NCBI RefSeq assembly: GCF_900142625.1 | Contig: NZ_FRBN01000001.1 | Coordinates: forward strand, 186,001-250,000 | Origin: Roseovarius marisflavi | GTDB taxonomy: Bacteria > Pseudomonadota > Alphaproteobacteria > Rhodobacterales > Rhodobacteraceae | Direction: 5' to 3' | DNA: 64,000 bases | Program-made: the position numbers and the translations under genes | Notes under the pieces: generated by a model | What the model saw: only the letters and a program-made list of their open reading frames with translations | What the model was told of the DNA's origin: nothing | The model's database searches: none | Shown here: positions 33,188 to 40,667 of the stretch, piece after piece | How the letters are laid out: every line of letters starts with the position of its first letter | Position numbering within the stretch: the stretch's first letter is position 1

Positions 33188-33625
33188 TCAGCTATTTTCG
33201 GCCAGGGCGCGGGCGGTGTCGCTATCGGCGTGGCTCAGCCCCATGGCCTCGCGGGCCACGTCAAGCACCTGCAACTCCTCAGGCTGGCTTGCGCCGTCTG
33301 ACAGCACCACCTCCCACAGGGCCTCAAGCGCATTGACGCGCGCATCAATGCTGACCGTTTCACGGATCAGATGGGCAAAGCGTTCGGTATCGGGGGCGGC
33401 ATGTTCCAGCTTTTCACAGGTGGCGCGCATCTTGGCCGCCTCGATCGGTTTCAGCCCGTAAAGCCGCGTCAGGAGCCGGTCTATGCGTTTGATTTCCGCC
33501 ACCTCGTAGTGATGGTCAGACTTGGCCACGCGCACCATGAGGGCGCCAAGCGCAAGCTTTTCATCCGGCTCGGGAAGAGGCGCGGGTTTTGGGGCCGAAA
33601 AGGCCTGTAGGATGCGGTTTATCAT
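33188..33625 (-). CDS. TerB-like protein (second paralogue)
   Basis: A 145-residue TerB-family protein aligned along its whole length with its downstream neighbour (for example LALGALMVRVAKSDHHYEVAEI against LALSALLVRVARSDGDYAADEI, and LWEVVLSDGASQPEE against LWQVALADGVREADE). The first acidic motif is altered from DGDY to DHHY, so metal binding may differ between the two copies. Same strand, 42-nt gap. Likely a tandem duplication that has diverged. Confidence 0.75.
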   Translation of the reverse strand: MINRILQAFSAPKPAPLPEPDEKLALGALMVRVAKSDHHYEVAEIKRIDRLLTRLYGLKPIEAAKMRATCEKLEHAAPDTERFAHLIRETVSIDARVNALEALWEVVLSDGASQPEELQVLDVAREAMGLSHADSDTARALAENS

Positions 33626-33808
33626 GATCTCAGGTTAGCCCCGAATCCGACGGCCCCCAAGGAAATTCTGGGCACCGCCATCAGGAAAATCCCCACCATT
33701 CCAACCGACCGTTCCAAAAGTCCCAAAGGCGTCACAATTGCTCCTAAGAAAACGCGCTTTGTCCGGGCAGTTTGCTGGCAAGTGATTTCAATACAGACGG
33801 AGCGCTTG

Positions 33809-34387
33809 ATGCCCACGCCCGAATCTTTCAACTGGTCGGCCACCACAGAGGTTGATCACCTGACACAGGCGCGCGCGCTTTCTCCGGACGATCTGCGCGC
33901 TATGGTCAAGACCTATGACTGGGCGCATTACCCGGATGTTGTTCTGGGCTGGGCGATGGCGCAAAAGGGGATTGATCTCTGCTCGGCGATGACGGCCTTT
34001 TTCAACGGCGAGCCGGAACGCTTTAACTACATGCCCAAGGGTCATGTGCCCGAGGCCCATCGTGGCGCGGCGCGGGTGCTCGACAACATCTGCTTGCGGA
34101 TCAACAGCGGGTTCTATCTTGTCTATCCCGGACATGATCCAAAATTCCGCGACAAGCTGATAAAATGGTTGGACTTCCAGAACAAAGACCGTGACGAAGG
34201 ACGCCGCGGGCGCTGGATTCTGGATGAGTGTACTCTTGAACCGATGCTGAAGGACGCGCTGCGCTTTGACCGTTCGGCCGAGGCCGACCTTTATCAAAAG
34301 CCAAGCCTCTGGCGCGATCTGTTGAGTCCGATCCTGTCGCTCGGGGTTGACCGGCGGCTGTTGAAACACAAACCGCCGCGCGGCTGA
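33809..34387 (+). CDS. Uncharacterised conserved-type cytoplasmic protein
   Basis: A 192-residue soluble protein beginning MPTPESFNWSATTEVDHLTQARALSPDD. I do not recognise a named domain with confidence. It has an N-terminal helical stretch with WAHYPDVVLGWAMAQKGIDLCSAMTAFF, which looks like a small all-helical domain, and an Arg/Lys-rich middle (FRDKLIKWLDFQNKDRDEGRRGRW). No signal or membrane segment. It converges on pyrG. The start at 33809 is chosen over 33782 because of family-like sequence and spacing; both are in frame. Confidence 0.6.
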   Translation: MPTPESFNWSATTEVDHLTQARALSPDDLRAMVKTYDWAHYPDVVLGWAMAQKGIDLCSAMTAFFNGEPERFNYMPKGHVPEAHRGAARVLDNICLRINSGFYLVYPGHDPKFRDKLIKWLDFQNKDRDEGRRGRWILDECTLEPMLKDALRFDRSAEADLYQKPSLWRDLLSPILSLGVDRRLLKHKPPRG

Positions 34388-34403
34388 GCGCGCGCAAGCC
34401 GGG

Positions 34404-36047
34404 TCAGACCAGGCGAGAGGTTTCAATCGCCGCGCGCACGAAATCGGCAAACAGCGGGTGCGGTGCGAAGGGCTTGGATTTCAGCTCGGGGTGGAATTGC
34501 ACCCCGATGAACCACGGGTGATCGGCCCATTCGACGATTTCCGGCAGACGCCCGTCGGGTGACATGCCCGAAAACCGCAGGCCGACCTCTTCAAGTTTTT
34601 CGCGATACTTGGTGTCGACCTCATAGCGGTGGCGGTGGCGCTCCTCGATGCTGAGCGAGCCGTAGATATCCGCCACTTTCGAGCCCTTCGAGAGGGTGGC
34701 ATCATAGGCCCCAAGACGCATCGTGCCGCCCTTGTCGTCCGAAACCTTGCGCTGAACCTTTTCGTTGCCCTGCACCCATTCCTTGAGGTGATAGACCACC
34801 GGCTCGAACCGCTTTTTGCCGGCCTCGTGATCGAATTCCTCCGATCCTGCATCGGGCAGACCGGCCACATTGCGCGCCGCCTCGATCACTGCCATTTGCA
34901 TCCCCAAACAGATGCCGAGATAGGGAATCTTGCGGGTACGGGCGAATTCGGCCGCCTTGATCTTGCCTTCGGTGCCGCGCTCGCCAAAGCCGCCGGGCAC
35001 AAGGATGGCGTGAAACCCTTCGAGATGCGGGGCAGGGTCTTCGGTGTCAAACACCTCGGCATCGACCCATTGCACGTTGACCTTGACCCGGTTGGCCATG
35101 CCGCCGTGGGTCAGCGCCTCTTTGATCGACTTATAGGCGTCCTCAAGCTGGACATACTTGCCGACGATGGCGACATTCACTTCGCCGTCGAAGTTGTGAA
35201 TACGATCTGCCACATCCTTCCAGACGGTCAGATCGGGCTTGGGGGCAGGCGAGATATCAAAGGCATCAAGCACCGCCTGATCAAGCCCCTCACGATGATA
35301 GGCCAGCGGCGCCTCGTAGATGGATTTGAGATCATAGGCCGCGACGACCGACTCCTTGCGCACATTGCAAAACAGCGCGATCTTTTCGCGTTCCTTTTCG
35401 GGGATCGGATGTTCAGAGCGGCACACAAGGATATCGGGCGCGATACCGATGGATTGCAGCTCTTTCACCGAATGCTGGGTCGGCTTGGTCTTGAGCTCGC
35501 CACTGGCGGCAAGATAGGGCAACAGGGTGAGATGCATGAAGATGCACTGGCCGCGCGGTTTGTCATGGCTGAACTGGCGGATCGCCTCGAAGAACGGCAG
35601 GCCCTCGATGTCGCCCACGGTGCCGCCGATCTCGCAGAGCATGAAATCAACCTCGTCATCGCCAATGGCAAGGAAATCCTTGATCTCATTGGTGACATGG
35701 GGGACCACCTGAATGGTTTTGCCGAGGTAGTCGCCGCGCCGCTCGCGTTCCAGAACGTTGGAATAAATCCGCCCCGAGCTTACGGAATCGGTATAACGCG
35801 CGGGCACGCCGGTGAAGCGCTCGTAATGGCCAAGATCAAGATCGGTCTCGGCGCCATCATCGGTCACAAAAACCTCACCATGTTCAAACGGGCTCATCGT
35901 GCCGGGATCAACGTTGAGATAGGGGTCAAGCTTGCGCAGGCGCACCGAAAAGCCGCGCGCCTGAAGTAACGCGCCGAGGGCCGCCGACGCGAGCCCCTTG
36001 CCCAGAGATGAAACAACGCCGCCGGTAATGAAAATGTAACGTGCCAT
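34404..36047 (-). CDS. pyrG: CTP synthase
   Basis: A 547-residue enzyme that aminates UTP to CTP with glutamine and ATP. The N-terminal synthase domain opens [14 protein letters not shown]; the C-terminal class I glutaminase has the nucleophile in GICLGMQ and the His-Glu pair in [10 protein letters not shown]. The glycine-rich loop [13 protein letters not shown] is intact. The ATG at 36047 gives the usual length; the open frame above it lies in the gap to secG. The secG-pyrG order is common in alphaproteobacteria. Confidence 0.97.
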   Translation of the reverse strand: MARYIFITGGVVSSLGKGLASAALGALLQARGFSVRLRKLDPYLNVDPGTMSPFEHGEVFVTDDGAETDLDLGHYERFTGVPARYTDSVSSGRIYSNVLERERRGDYLGKTIQVVPHVTNEIKDFLAIGDDEVDFMLCEIGGTVGDIEGLPFFEAIRQFSHDKPRGQCIFMHLTLLPYLAASGELKTKPTQHSVKELQSIGIAPDILVCRSEHPIPEKEREKIALFCNVRKESVVAAYDLKSIYEAPLAYHREGLDQAVLDAFDISPAPKPDLTVWKDVADRIHNFDGEVNVAIVGKYVQLEDAYKSIKEALTHGGMANRVKVNVQWVDAEVFDTEDPAPHLEGFHAILVPGGFGERGTEGKIKAAEFARTRKIPYLGICLGMQMAVIEAARNVAGLPDAGSEEFDHEAGKKRFEPVVYHLKEWVQGNEKVQRKVSDDKGGTMRLGAYDATLSKGSKVADIYGSLSIEERHRHRYEVDTKYREKLEEVGLRFSGMSPDGRLPEIVEWADHPWFIGVQFHPELKSKPFAPHPLFADFVRAAIETSRLV

Positions 36048-36218
36048 GCGCGTGGCGCCCCCCGTGATTTCTTTTATGTGATATGCGGCAAAGCGCCCAG
36101 ACCGATCCTGAAAAGACCGAGGCATCACGGGGCTCAACCCTTATAGGATTCGCAGCAACAGCGCAAGCCAACCGCAAGATGATGTTGCGGAACTGGTTTT
36201 GCTATCAATTCTTTGTGG

Positions 36219-36578
36219 TTAGTCGGCGGTCGGCGTCAACGGAGCCGTATCGCCACTTGGCGGAGGCAAAAGCGTCTCTGCATCGGGCAAGGCGGGAGTG
36301 CTTGCCTCGGGTGCGGGCGGCGCGTCTGTCAGACGGTCAAGAACCGACACCCCGGCGGCGTTCTGCGCGGCGATGATGGTCAGCGTGATCGAAGTCACGA
36401 TAAAAGCCGCGGCCAGGATCCAGGTCACCTTGCCAAGCGCCGTGGCCGCCGCGCGCCCGCTTACGGCACCGCCACCGCCTCCCATGCCCAGACCGCCCCC
36501 TTCCGAACGCTGCAAAAGCACAACACCAATCAGCGCGATTGCCAGAAGAAGATGGATGGTAAGGACGACGTTTTCCAT
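36219..36578 (-). CDS. secG: Preprotein translocase subunit SecG
   Basis: A 119-residue inner-membrane protein with two hydrophobic segments (VVLTIHLLLAIALIGVVLLQ and the WILAAAFIVTSITLTIIA region) joined by a glycine-rich loop RSEGGGLGMGGGGG, the SecG hallmark. It associates with SecYE. The C-terminal Pro/Ala-rich tail (PPAPEASTPALPDAETLLPP) is long, as is common in alphaproteobacteria. Upstream of pyrG on the same strand; about 170 bp separates them. Confidence 0.93.
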   Translation of the reverse strand: MENVVLTIHLLLAIALIGVVLLQRSEGGGLGMGGGGGAVSGRAAATALGKVTWILAAAFIVTSITLTIIAAQNAAGVSVLDRLTDAPPAPEASTPALPDAETLLPPPSGDTAPLTPTAD

Positions 36579-37046
36579 GAAGCACGGGCCTATAAGTTAA
36601 CTTGGTCAGGCGCTATCTATGCAATTCCGCCAGCCCCCGCAACCCGGCAATGTCGTTGGTATGGCTTGTGGCGTGGCCAAGAGCGATTTTGTGACCGGCG
36701 CGTATCGCGCATGGCATGGATGAAAACAAAGTGGAAAGGCGGCTCTGCGGAACAAAGCGTGAGATCGCTGCAAGCGCACCAATGCCGGTTTCGGGGAAGC
36801 CGTTCAACAAACGGTCCTTTTTGGAACAGATAGACAGGCTATTAAGATTATTTTTTGCTGCTTTCCGTAGAGGAAGGTTTGTACGGCTGTGGCGGAGGAG
36901 GCCGCGATAGCGAAGTTGTGGGATTTATGTTAATTCCACCGCGGTTCTCAACGCCTTCTGAAATTGGGCGGGTCGATTGGCTAACGCCATTTGTTTTGGG
37001 AGATTGCGGATCACGAGCCATTGCAGTGCGCCTCCTTAATTTTTCA
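36579..37046. other. AT-richer intergenic stretch, no gene seen
   Basis: About 470 bp between secG and the broken two-TM gene. Open frames of 60-65 codons occur but none has a good start, ribosome-binding site or recognisable product. GC falls toward the right. A 14-bp sequence at 36815-36828 recurs at 37813-37826. Confidence 0.5.
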
Positions 37047-37718
37047 TTATTGAACTAATATATTGGTATCTTGAGCGGGAAATTCCAGTGTAATTCCTTT
37101 TGGATCGCGTGCGAGATACATTCGCGTCACTTGGATTGTTGGCGTACCCGTTAGTGTCTCGAAGCCCTCCACCTGACTCAGAACCAACTCTCGAAGCCCT
37201 CTCGCCTCTGAGAACATATCAACGTAGCCTGCAAACGTCTGACCAGTTTGCTCATCGCGGACGTTAACATAACGCGACCTTGGGTCGTCCGAGCTGAGGA
37301 GGAAGTCCCAGACATCTTCGTCGCCATATCTCTTTGTGGCACCGATTTTCTGCAAGAACCGTACCACCCATTTGCCGCGCTGGACACGTAACCAAGCGGG
37401 GGCGAGCAGGAGCGACATAGCCGTAGCGACAAGGATATCGTCAACCACTGTGCGTTGAATAGATTCTGCGACCGCGTCGTCGTTGAAATTTATTGTTGTT
37501 AGGTTGAAGGACGCCGCTGCTGACACACACGGAATGAGGTAGACCAGATAGGTCACAAGATATGCAATAAGGCCAAATACAAAAATGTTAACTACGAACT
37601 CAAACTAAGAGGGCTTCTCTTGTCGTGCATAGCGTGCATCAAGACGCGCCCAGATAATGCCGGATAAGAAAATCAGTGCTAGGGTCAATACCAACGTATT
37701 CACAGGATTATTTACCAA
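37047..37718 (-). pseudogene. DUF6338-like two-TM protein interrupted by an in-frame TAG
   Basis: The intact-looking 3' part (GTG at 37556 to stop, 169 residues) starts abruptly inside a membrane segment. Reading upstream in the same frame gives FEFVVNIFVFGLIAYLVTY, then a TAG at 37605-37607, then TLVLTLALIFLSGIIWARLDA: two plausible N-terminal membrane helices split by one stop codon. The soluble part (KRYGDEDVWDFLLSSDD and GYVDMFSEARGLREL) resembles DUF6338 proteins. The original start is uncertain (TTG 37718 or GTG 37703). The region has lower GC than its neighbours and may be acquired. Family match is moderate. Confidence 0.55.
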
Positions 37719-37742
37719 CGTTTTTAATTTATTAGATGTCTA

Positions 37743-37986
37743 ATACAGCATAGCGCAAGCTTGCCTACGCCTCCAGCGGTTACGCCCGTCCATTCTGGAT
37801 GTCCTAAAACCCTCCTTTTTGGAACAAGCGCCAACCTCCTCAATTTACGCTACCAAAAACCCCGTTCAAAACCCAAGCAATTGTTGAAAGTTTTTGCCTC
37901 TCCAGTGATAGCAGCCATGAGTGGCATTGCAGGATTTCGGTTAGATGGGACTCAAATCTGCCACTCACACTGGTCCCTCATCGCCT
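37743..37986. other. Intergenic stretch, no gene seen
   Basis: About 240 bp upstream of the broken two-TM gene and past the stop of the DUF6524-like gene. Contains the second copy of the 14-bp TCCTTTTTGGAACA repeat and a tRNA-tail-like but degenerate stretch at 37941-37975 that does not fold into a tRNA. Confidence 0.4.
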
Positions 37987-38382
37987 CTATTCATCCACAT
38001 CATCCATATCCGCCTGACCCGACAGCTTGCGGCGCACATGGCTCCAGCTGAGGCCGATGCCAAGCACCAGCGACAGCGCCAGAATCCCGAGCCAGACATT
38101 GACCGACGGATTATCCAGCCGCAGGATGCCATAGTCGTAATGCACCCACAGCAGGGCTGCGGCGATGGCCATGACAAGCCCCATGCCAAACTCGCCAATC
38201 GAGCGCAGCGTGGCGCGCAGGTAGATGATATATCCCACCAACAAGAGCAGCCCCAGCAACACGGTCAGCGGCATCTGATCGCCAAACCGCGTCCGCGCCC
38301 AGGTCACGTAATTCCATTCGGTCGGATTGAACGTCGCCGACAACAGGCCAAAGGCCATCGCCCAACGCAAAACAAAGCCCAT
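37987..38382 (-). CDS. Small four-TM membrane protein (DUF6524-like)
   Basis: A 131-residue protein with four evident hydrophobic helices: FVLRWAMAFGLLSATF, LTVLLGLLLLVGYIIYLRA, FGMGLVMAIAAALLWVHY and VWLGILALSLVLGIGLSW. The NPTEWNYVTWARTRFGDQMP stretch between the first two looks like the conserved signature of DUF6524 proteins, which are common in marine alphaproteobacteria. C terminus acidic (ADMDDVDE). ATG 38382 is preferred to the upstream in-frame start. Divergent from purA; function unknown. Confidence 0.7.
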   Translation of the reverse strand: MGFVLRWAMAFGLLSATFNPTEWNYVTWARTRFGDQMPLTVLLGLLLLVGYIIYLRATLRSIGEFGMGLVMAIAAALLWVHYDYGILRLDNPSVNVWLGILALSLVLGIGLSWSHVRRKLSGQADMDDVDE

Positions 38383-38525
38383 CCGTCGATCCTTTCCCGT
38401 CAATCCCCCCTGATTTGCCGCAGGCGCCATCGCCTGTCTAGGGTCTGCGGCGATTTAGTGGTTTCGCCCGACGCGGCGCGCCGCTATACGGGCTCCGGTT
38501 TTGACCAAATGCCGAGAGGATAATC

Positions 38526-39821
38526 ATGGCAAATGTCGTCGTAGTCGGTGCCCAGTGGGGCGACGAGGGAAAAGGCAAGCTTGTTGACTGGCTGAGCGAG
38601 CGCGCCGATGTGATCGCGCGCTTTCAGGGCGGTCATAATGCGGGTCATACGCTTGTCATTGATGGCGAGGTATTCAAGCTCAACGCGCTGCCCTCGGGCG
38701 TGGTGCGCGGTGGCAAGCTTAGCGTGATCGGCAATGGCGTGGTGCTTGATCCCTGGCATCTGGTCAAGGAAATTGCCTCGATCCGCAAGCAGGGCGTCGA
38801 AATCACCCCGGAAACGCTGATGGTTGCGGAAAACACACCGCTGATCCTGCCGATCCACGGCGAGCTTGACCGCGCCCGCGAAGAGGCCGCGAGCAAGGGC
38901 ACCAAGATCGGCACCACCGGGCGCGGCATCGGCCCCGCCTATGAAGACAAGGTTGGGCGCCGCTCGGTCCGGGTGGCCGATCTGGCCGACGAGGCGACCT
39001 TGATCGCGCGGGTGGATCGCGCACTTCAGCATCATGATCCGCTGCGTAAGGGGCTCGGGATTGATCCGATCGACCGCGATGCGCTGCTTGCGCAACTCAG
39101 AGAGATCGCGCCGGAAATCCTGCAATACGCCGCCCCGGTCTGGAAGGTGCTCAACGAAAAGCGCAAGGCCGGCAAACGCATCCTCTTCGAGGGCGCACAA
39201 GGCGCGCTGCTCGACATCGACTTTGGCACCTATCCGTTTGTCACCTCGTCGAACGTGATCGCCGGGCAGGCGGCCACCGGCACCGGCATCGGGCCGGGCT
39301 CGATCGACTACGTGCTTGGCATCGTCAAGGCCTATACCACCCGGGTCGGCGAGGGGCCGTTCCCGACCGAGCTTGAGGATGAAGACGGCGTTCGTCTTGG
39401 CACGCGCGGCCATGAATTCGGCACCGTTACCGGGCGCAAGCGCCGCTGTGGCTGGTTTGATGCCTGCCTCGTGCGCCAGACCTGCGCCACTTCGGGTGTG
39501 AATGGCATTGCTCTGACCAAACTTGATGTGCTGGACGGGTTTGAGACGCTCAAGATCTGCGTCGCCTATGACCTTGACGGCAAGCGGCTTGACTATCTGC
39601 CGACCGCAGCCGAGCAACAGGCCCGCTGCACCCCGATCTACGAGGAAATGCCGGGGTGGTCCGATTCGACCGAAGGCGCGCGGAGCTGGGCCGAGCTGCC
39701 GGCCGAGGCGATCAAATATGTGCGTCGCGTCGAAGAGTTGATTGATTGCCCCGTGGCCCTACTTTCCACCTCACCCGAGCGCGAGGATACCATCCTCGTG
39801 ACCGACCCCTTCGCGGATTGA
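38526..39821 (+). CDS. purA: Adenylosuccinate synthetase
   Basis: A 431-residue GTPase-fold enzyme that condenses IMP and aspartate to adenylosuccinate, first committed step to AMP. The P-loop [14 protein letters not shown] with catalytic Asp, the His in GGHNAGHT, and [14 protein letters not shown] are all present; the GTP-specificity block STSPERED is near the C terminus. AGAGGATAATC provides the ribosome-binding site. Followed after 8 nt by a DUF2842 gene on the same strand. Confidence 0.97.
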   Translation: MANVVVVGAQWGDEGKGKLVDWLSERADVIARFQGGHNAGHTLVIDGEVFKLNALPSGVVRGGKLSVIGNGVVLDPWHLVKEIASIRKQGVEITPETLMVAENTPLILPIHGELDRAREEAASKGTKIGTTGRGIGPAYEDKVGRRSVRVADLADEATLIARVDRALQHHDPLRKGLGIDPIDRDALLAQLREIAPEILQYAAPVWKVLNEKRKAGKRILFEGAQGALLDIDFGTYPFVTSSNVIAGQAATGTGIGPGSIDYVLGIVKAYTTRVGEGPFPTELEDEDGVRLGTRGHEFGTVTGRKRRCGWFDACLVRQTCATSGVNGIALTKLDVLDGFETLKICVAYDLDGKRLDYLPTAAEQQARCTPIYEEMPGWSDSTEGARSWAELPAEAIKYVRRVEELIDCPVALLSTSPEREDTILVTDPFAD

Positions 39822-39829
39822 GGACAAAC

Positions 39830-40057
39830 ATGGCCCTAAGCTACAAGGCGCGTCGGCGCTGGTCTCTGGTGATTTTGCTGATCGGAATGCCCGCCTATGT
39901 GGTGGCCGCCGTCAGCGTGATCGGCCTGCTGGACCGGCCCGCCTTGTGGCTGGAGTTGCTGATTTATGTGGGGCTTGGTTTCGTCTGGATCCTGCCGTTC
40001 AAGTTTATCTTCAAGGGCGTCGGTCAGGCTGATCCCGACGCCCCCGACAGGAAATAG
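39830..40057 (+). CDS. DUF2842-family small membrane protein
   Basis: A 75-residue protein with two membrane helices (LVILLIGMPAYVVAAVSVIGLL and ELLIYVGLGFVWILPFKFIFKGV, each shown in part) and a basic N terminus. This is the DUF2842 pattern (YKARRRWSLVILLIGMPAYV ... WILPFKFIFKG), restricted to alphaproteobacteria. It starts 8 nt past purA and is probably cotranscribed. Function unknown. The next frame on the opposite strand begins 1 nt beyond its stop. Confidence 0.8.
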   Translation: MALSYKARRRWSLVILLIGMPAYVVAAVSVIGLLDRPALWLELLIYVGLGFVWILPFKFIFKGVGQADPDAPDRK

Positions 40058-40058
40058 A

Positions 40059-40280
40059 TCAAAGCACCCCAAAGAGACGCAGCGCCAAGACCGCCTGACA
40101 GCCAGAGCCCACCATGAACGCAACCGTGCGCACATATGGCAGCCTCAAGACATAGACCACATAATAGGTCAGCCGCGCCCAGAAAAAGACCATGGCCGCC
40201 CCGGCGGTCAGCGCATCGCTCATCCCATAAAGCGACACCAGCAGGGCAAGCGGCGCCACGATTAGAAGAGCCACCTCTGC
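40059..40280 (-). pseudogene. MAPEG-family fragment (C-terminal half)
   Basis: The last 72 codons read VALLIVAPLALLVSLYGMSD, then AAMVFFWARLTYYVVYVL and YVRTVAFMVG, which is the C-terminal half of a MAPEG-type membrane protein (FWARxxYxxxY and RTxxF are family-typical). The N-terminal half with its first helix and the conserved Asn/Glu region is missing; above 40280 the frame only reads antisense through the HxlR-like gene. It faces that gene, which is also truncated at its 5' end, so one deletion probably removed both starts. Confidence 0.6.
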
Positions 40281-40289
40281 AACTGCCCG

Positions 40290-40574
40290 ATGGAGGCCAC
40301 GCTTGACCTGATCGGGGGCCAGTGGAAAGGGGTGATCCTGTTTCGCCTCGGCGAGGGAACAAAGCGCTTTAACGAGCTGCAAAAGCTCCTGAAACGCGTC
40401 ACTCCCCGCAGCCTGACGCGCCAGTTGCGCGAATTGGAAAACGACGGGCTGATCGTGCGCAAGGTCTATGCCGAAGTGCCGCCCAAGGTCGAATATTCGC
40501 TGTCCGACAAGGGCCGCACCCTTGGCCCCGTGATTGGCGCGCTGATTGACTGGGGCAACACGCACGCCTTGTAG
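40290..40574 (+). pseudogene. HxlR-family regulator, N-terminally truncated
   Basis: A 94-residue winged-helix protein: MEATLDLIGGQWKGVILFRL, LLKRVTPRSLTRQLRELE, VPPKVEYSLSDKGRTLGPVI, all classic HxlR/DUF24 elements. In family members about 10-20 residues precede this point, including the CP that starts the domain. Here codons KSHLCNCP precede the ATG in frame, but a TAG lies eight codons above and there is no alternative start. It may be expressed in short form from the ATG, or be dead. It abuts the MAPEG fragment on the opposite strand. Confidence 0.6.
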
Positions 40575-40605
40575 CGCGCCGTATCGACACAAACCCCAAC
40601 GGCCC

Positions 40606-40627
40606 CTTCTTCTTGGCAAAAATACTC
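40606..40627 (-). repeat. Interspersed repeat copy A (GAGTATTTTTGCCAAGAAG family)
   Basis: On the minus strand this reads GAGTATTTTTGCCAAGAAG plus AAG. The same 22-mer occurs at 50535-50556, and with two changes at 43247-43268. It lies between the HxlR-like gene and the 3' end of the dehydrogenase gene. Confidence 0.75.
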
Positions 40628-40667
40628 AAATCAGACACCGGCCCTGATACGGCGCCGCAAGCGGTTT

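Noticed and set aside
32705..33625. Calling the TerB-like pair a tellurite resistance locus
   Set aside because: No TerC, TerD/E or TerZ genes are present; single TerB domains occur widely without that role.
36613..36810. 65-codon minus-strand frame after secG
   Set aside because: No ribosome-binding site, no family resemblance; codon use not clearly coding.
37941..37975. tRNA-tail-like stretch (ACTCAAATCTGCCACT) near the AT-rich patch
   Set aside because: Looks like a degenerate tRNA 3' end, as at island attachment sites, but no acceptor or anticodon stems can be drawn and no integrase is near.
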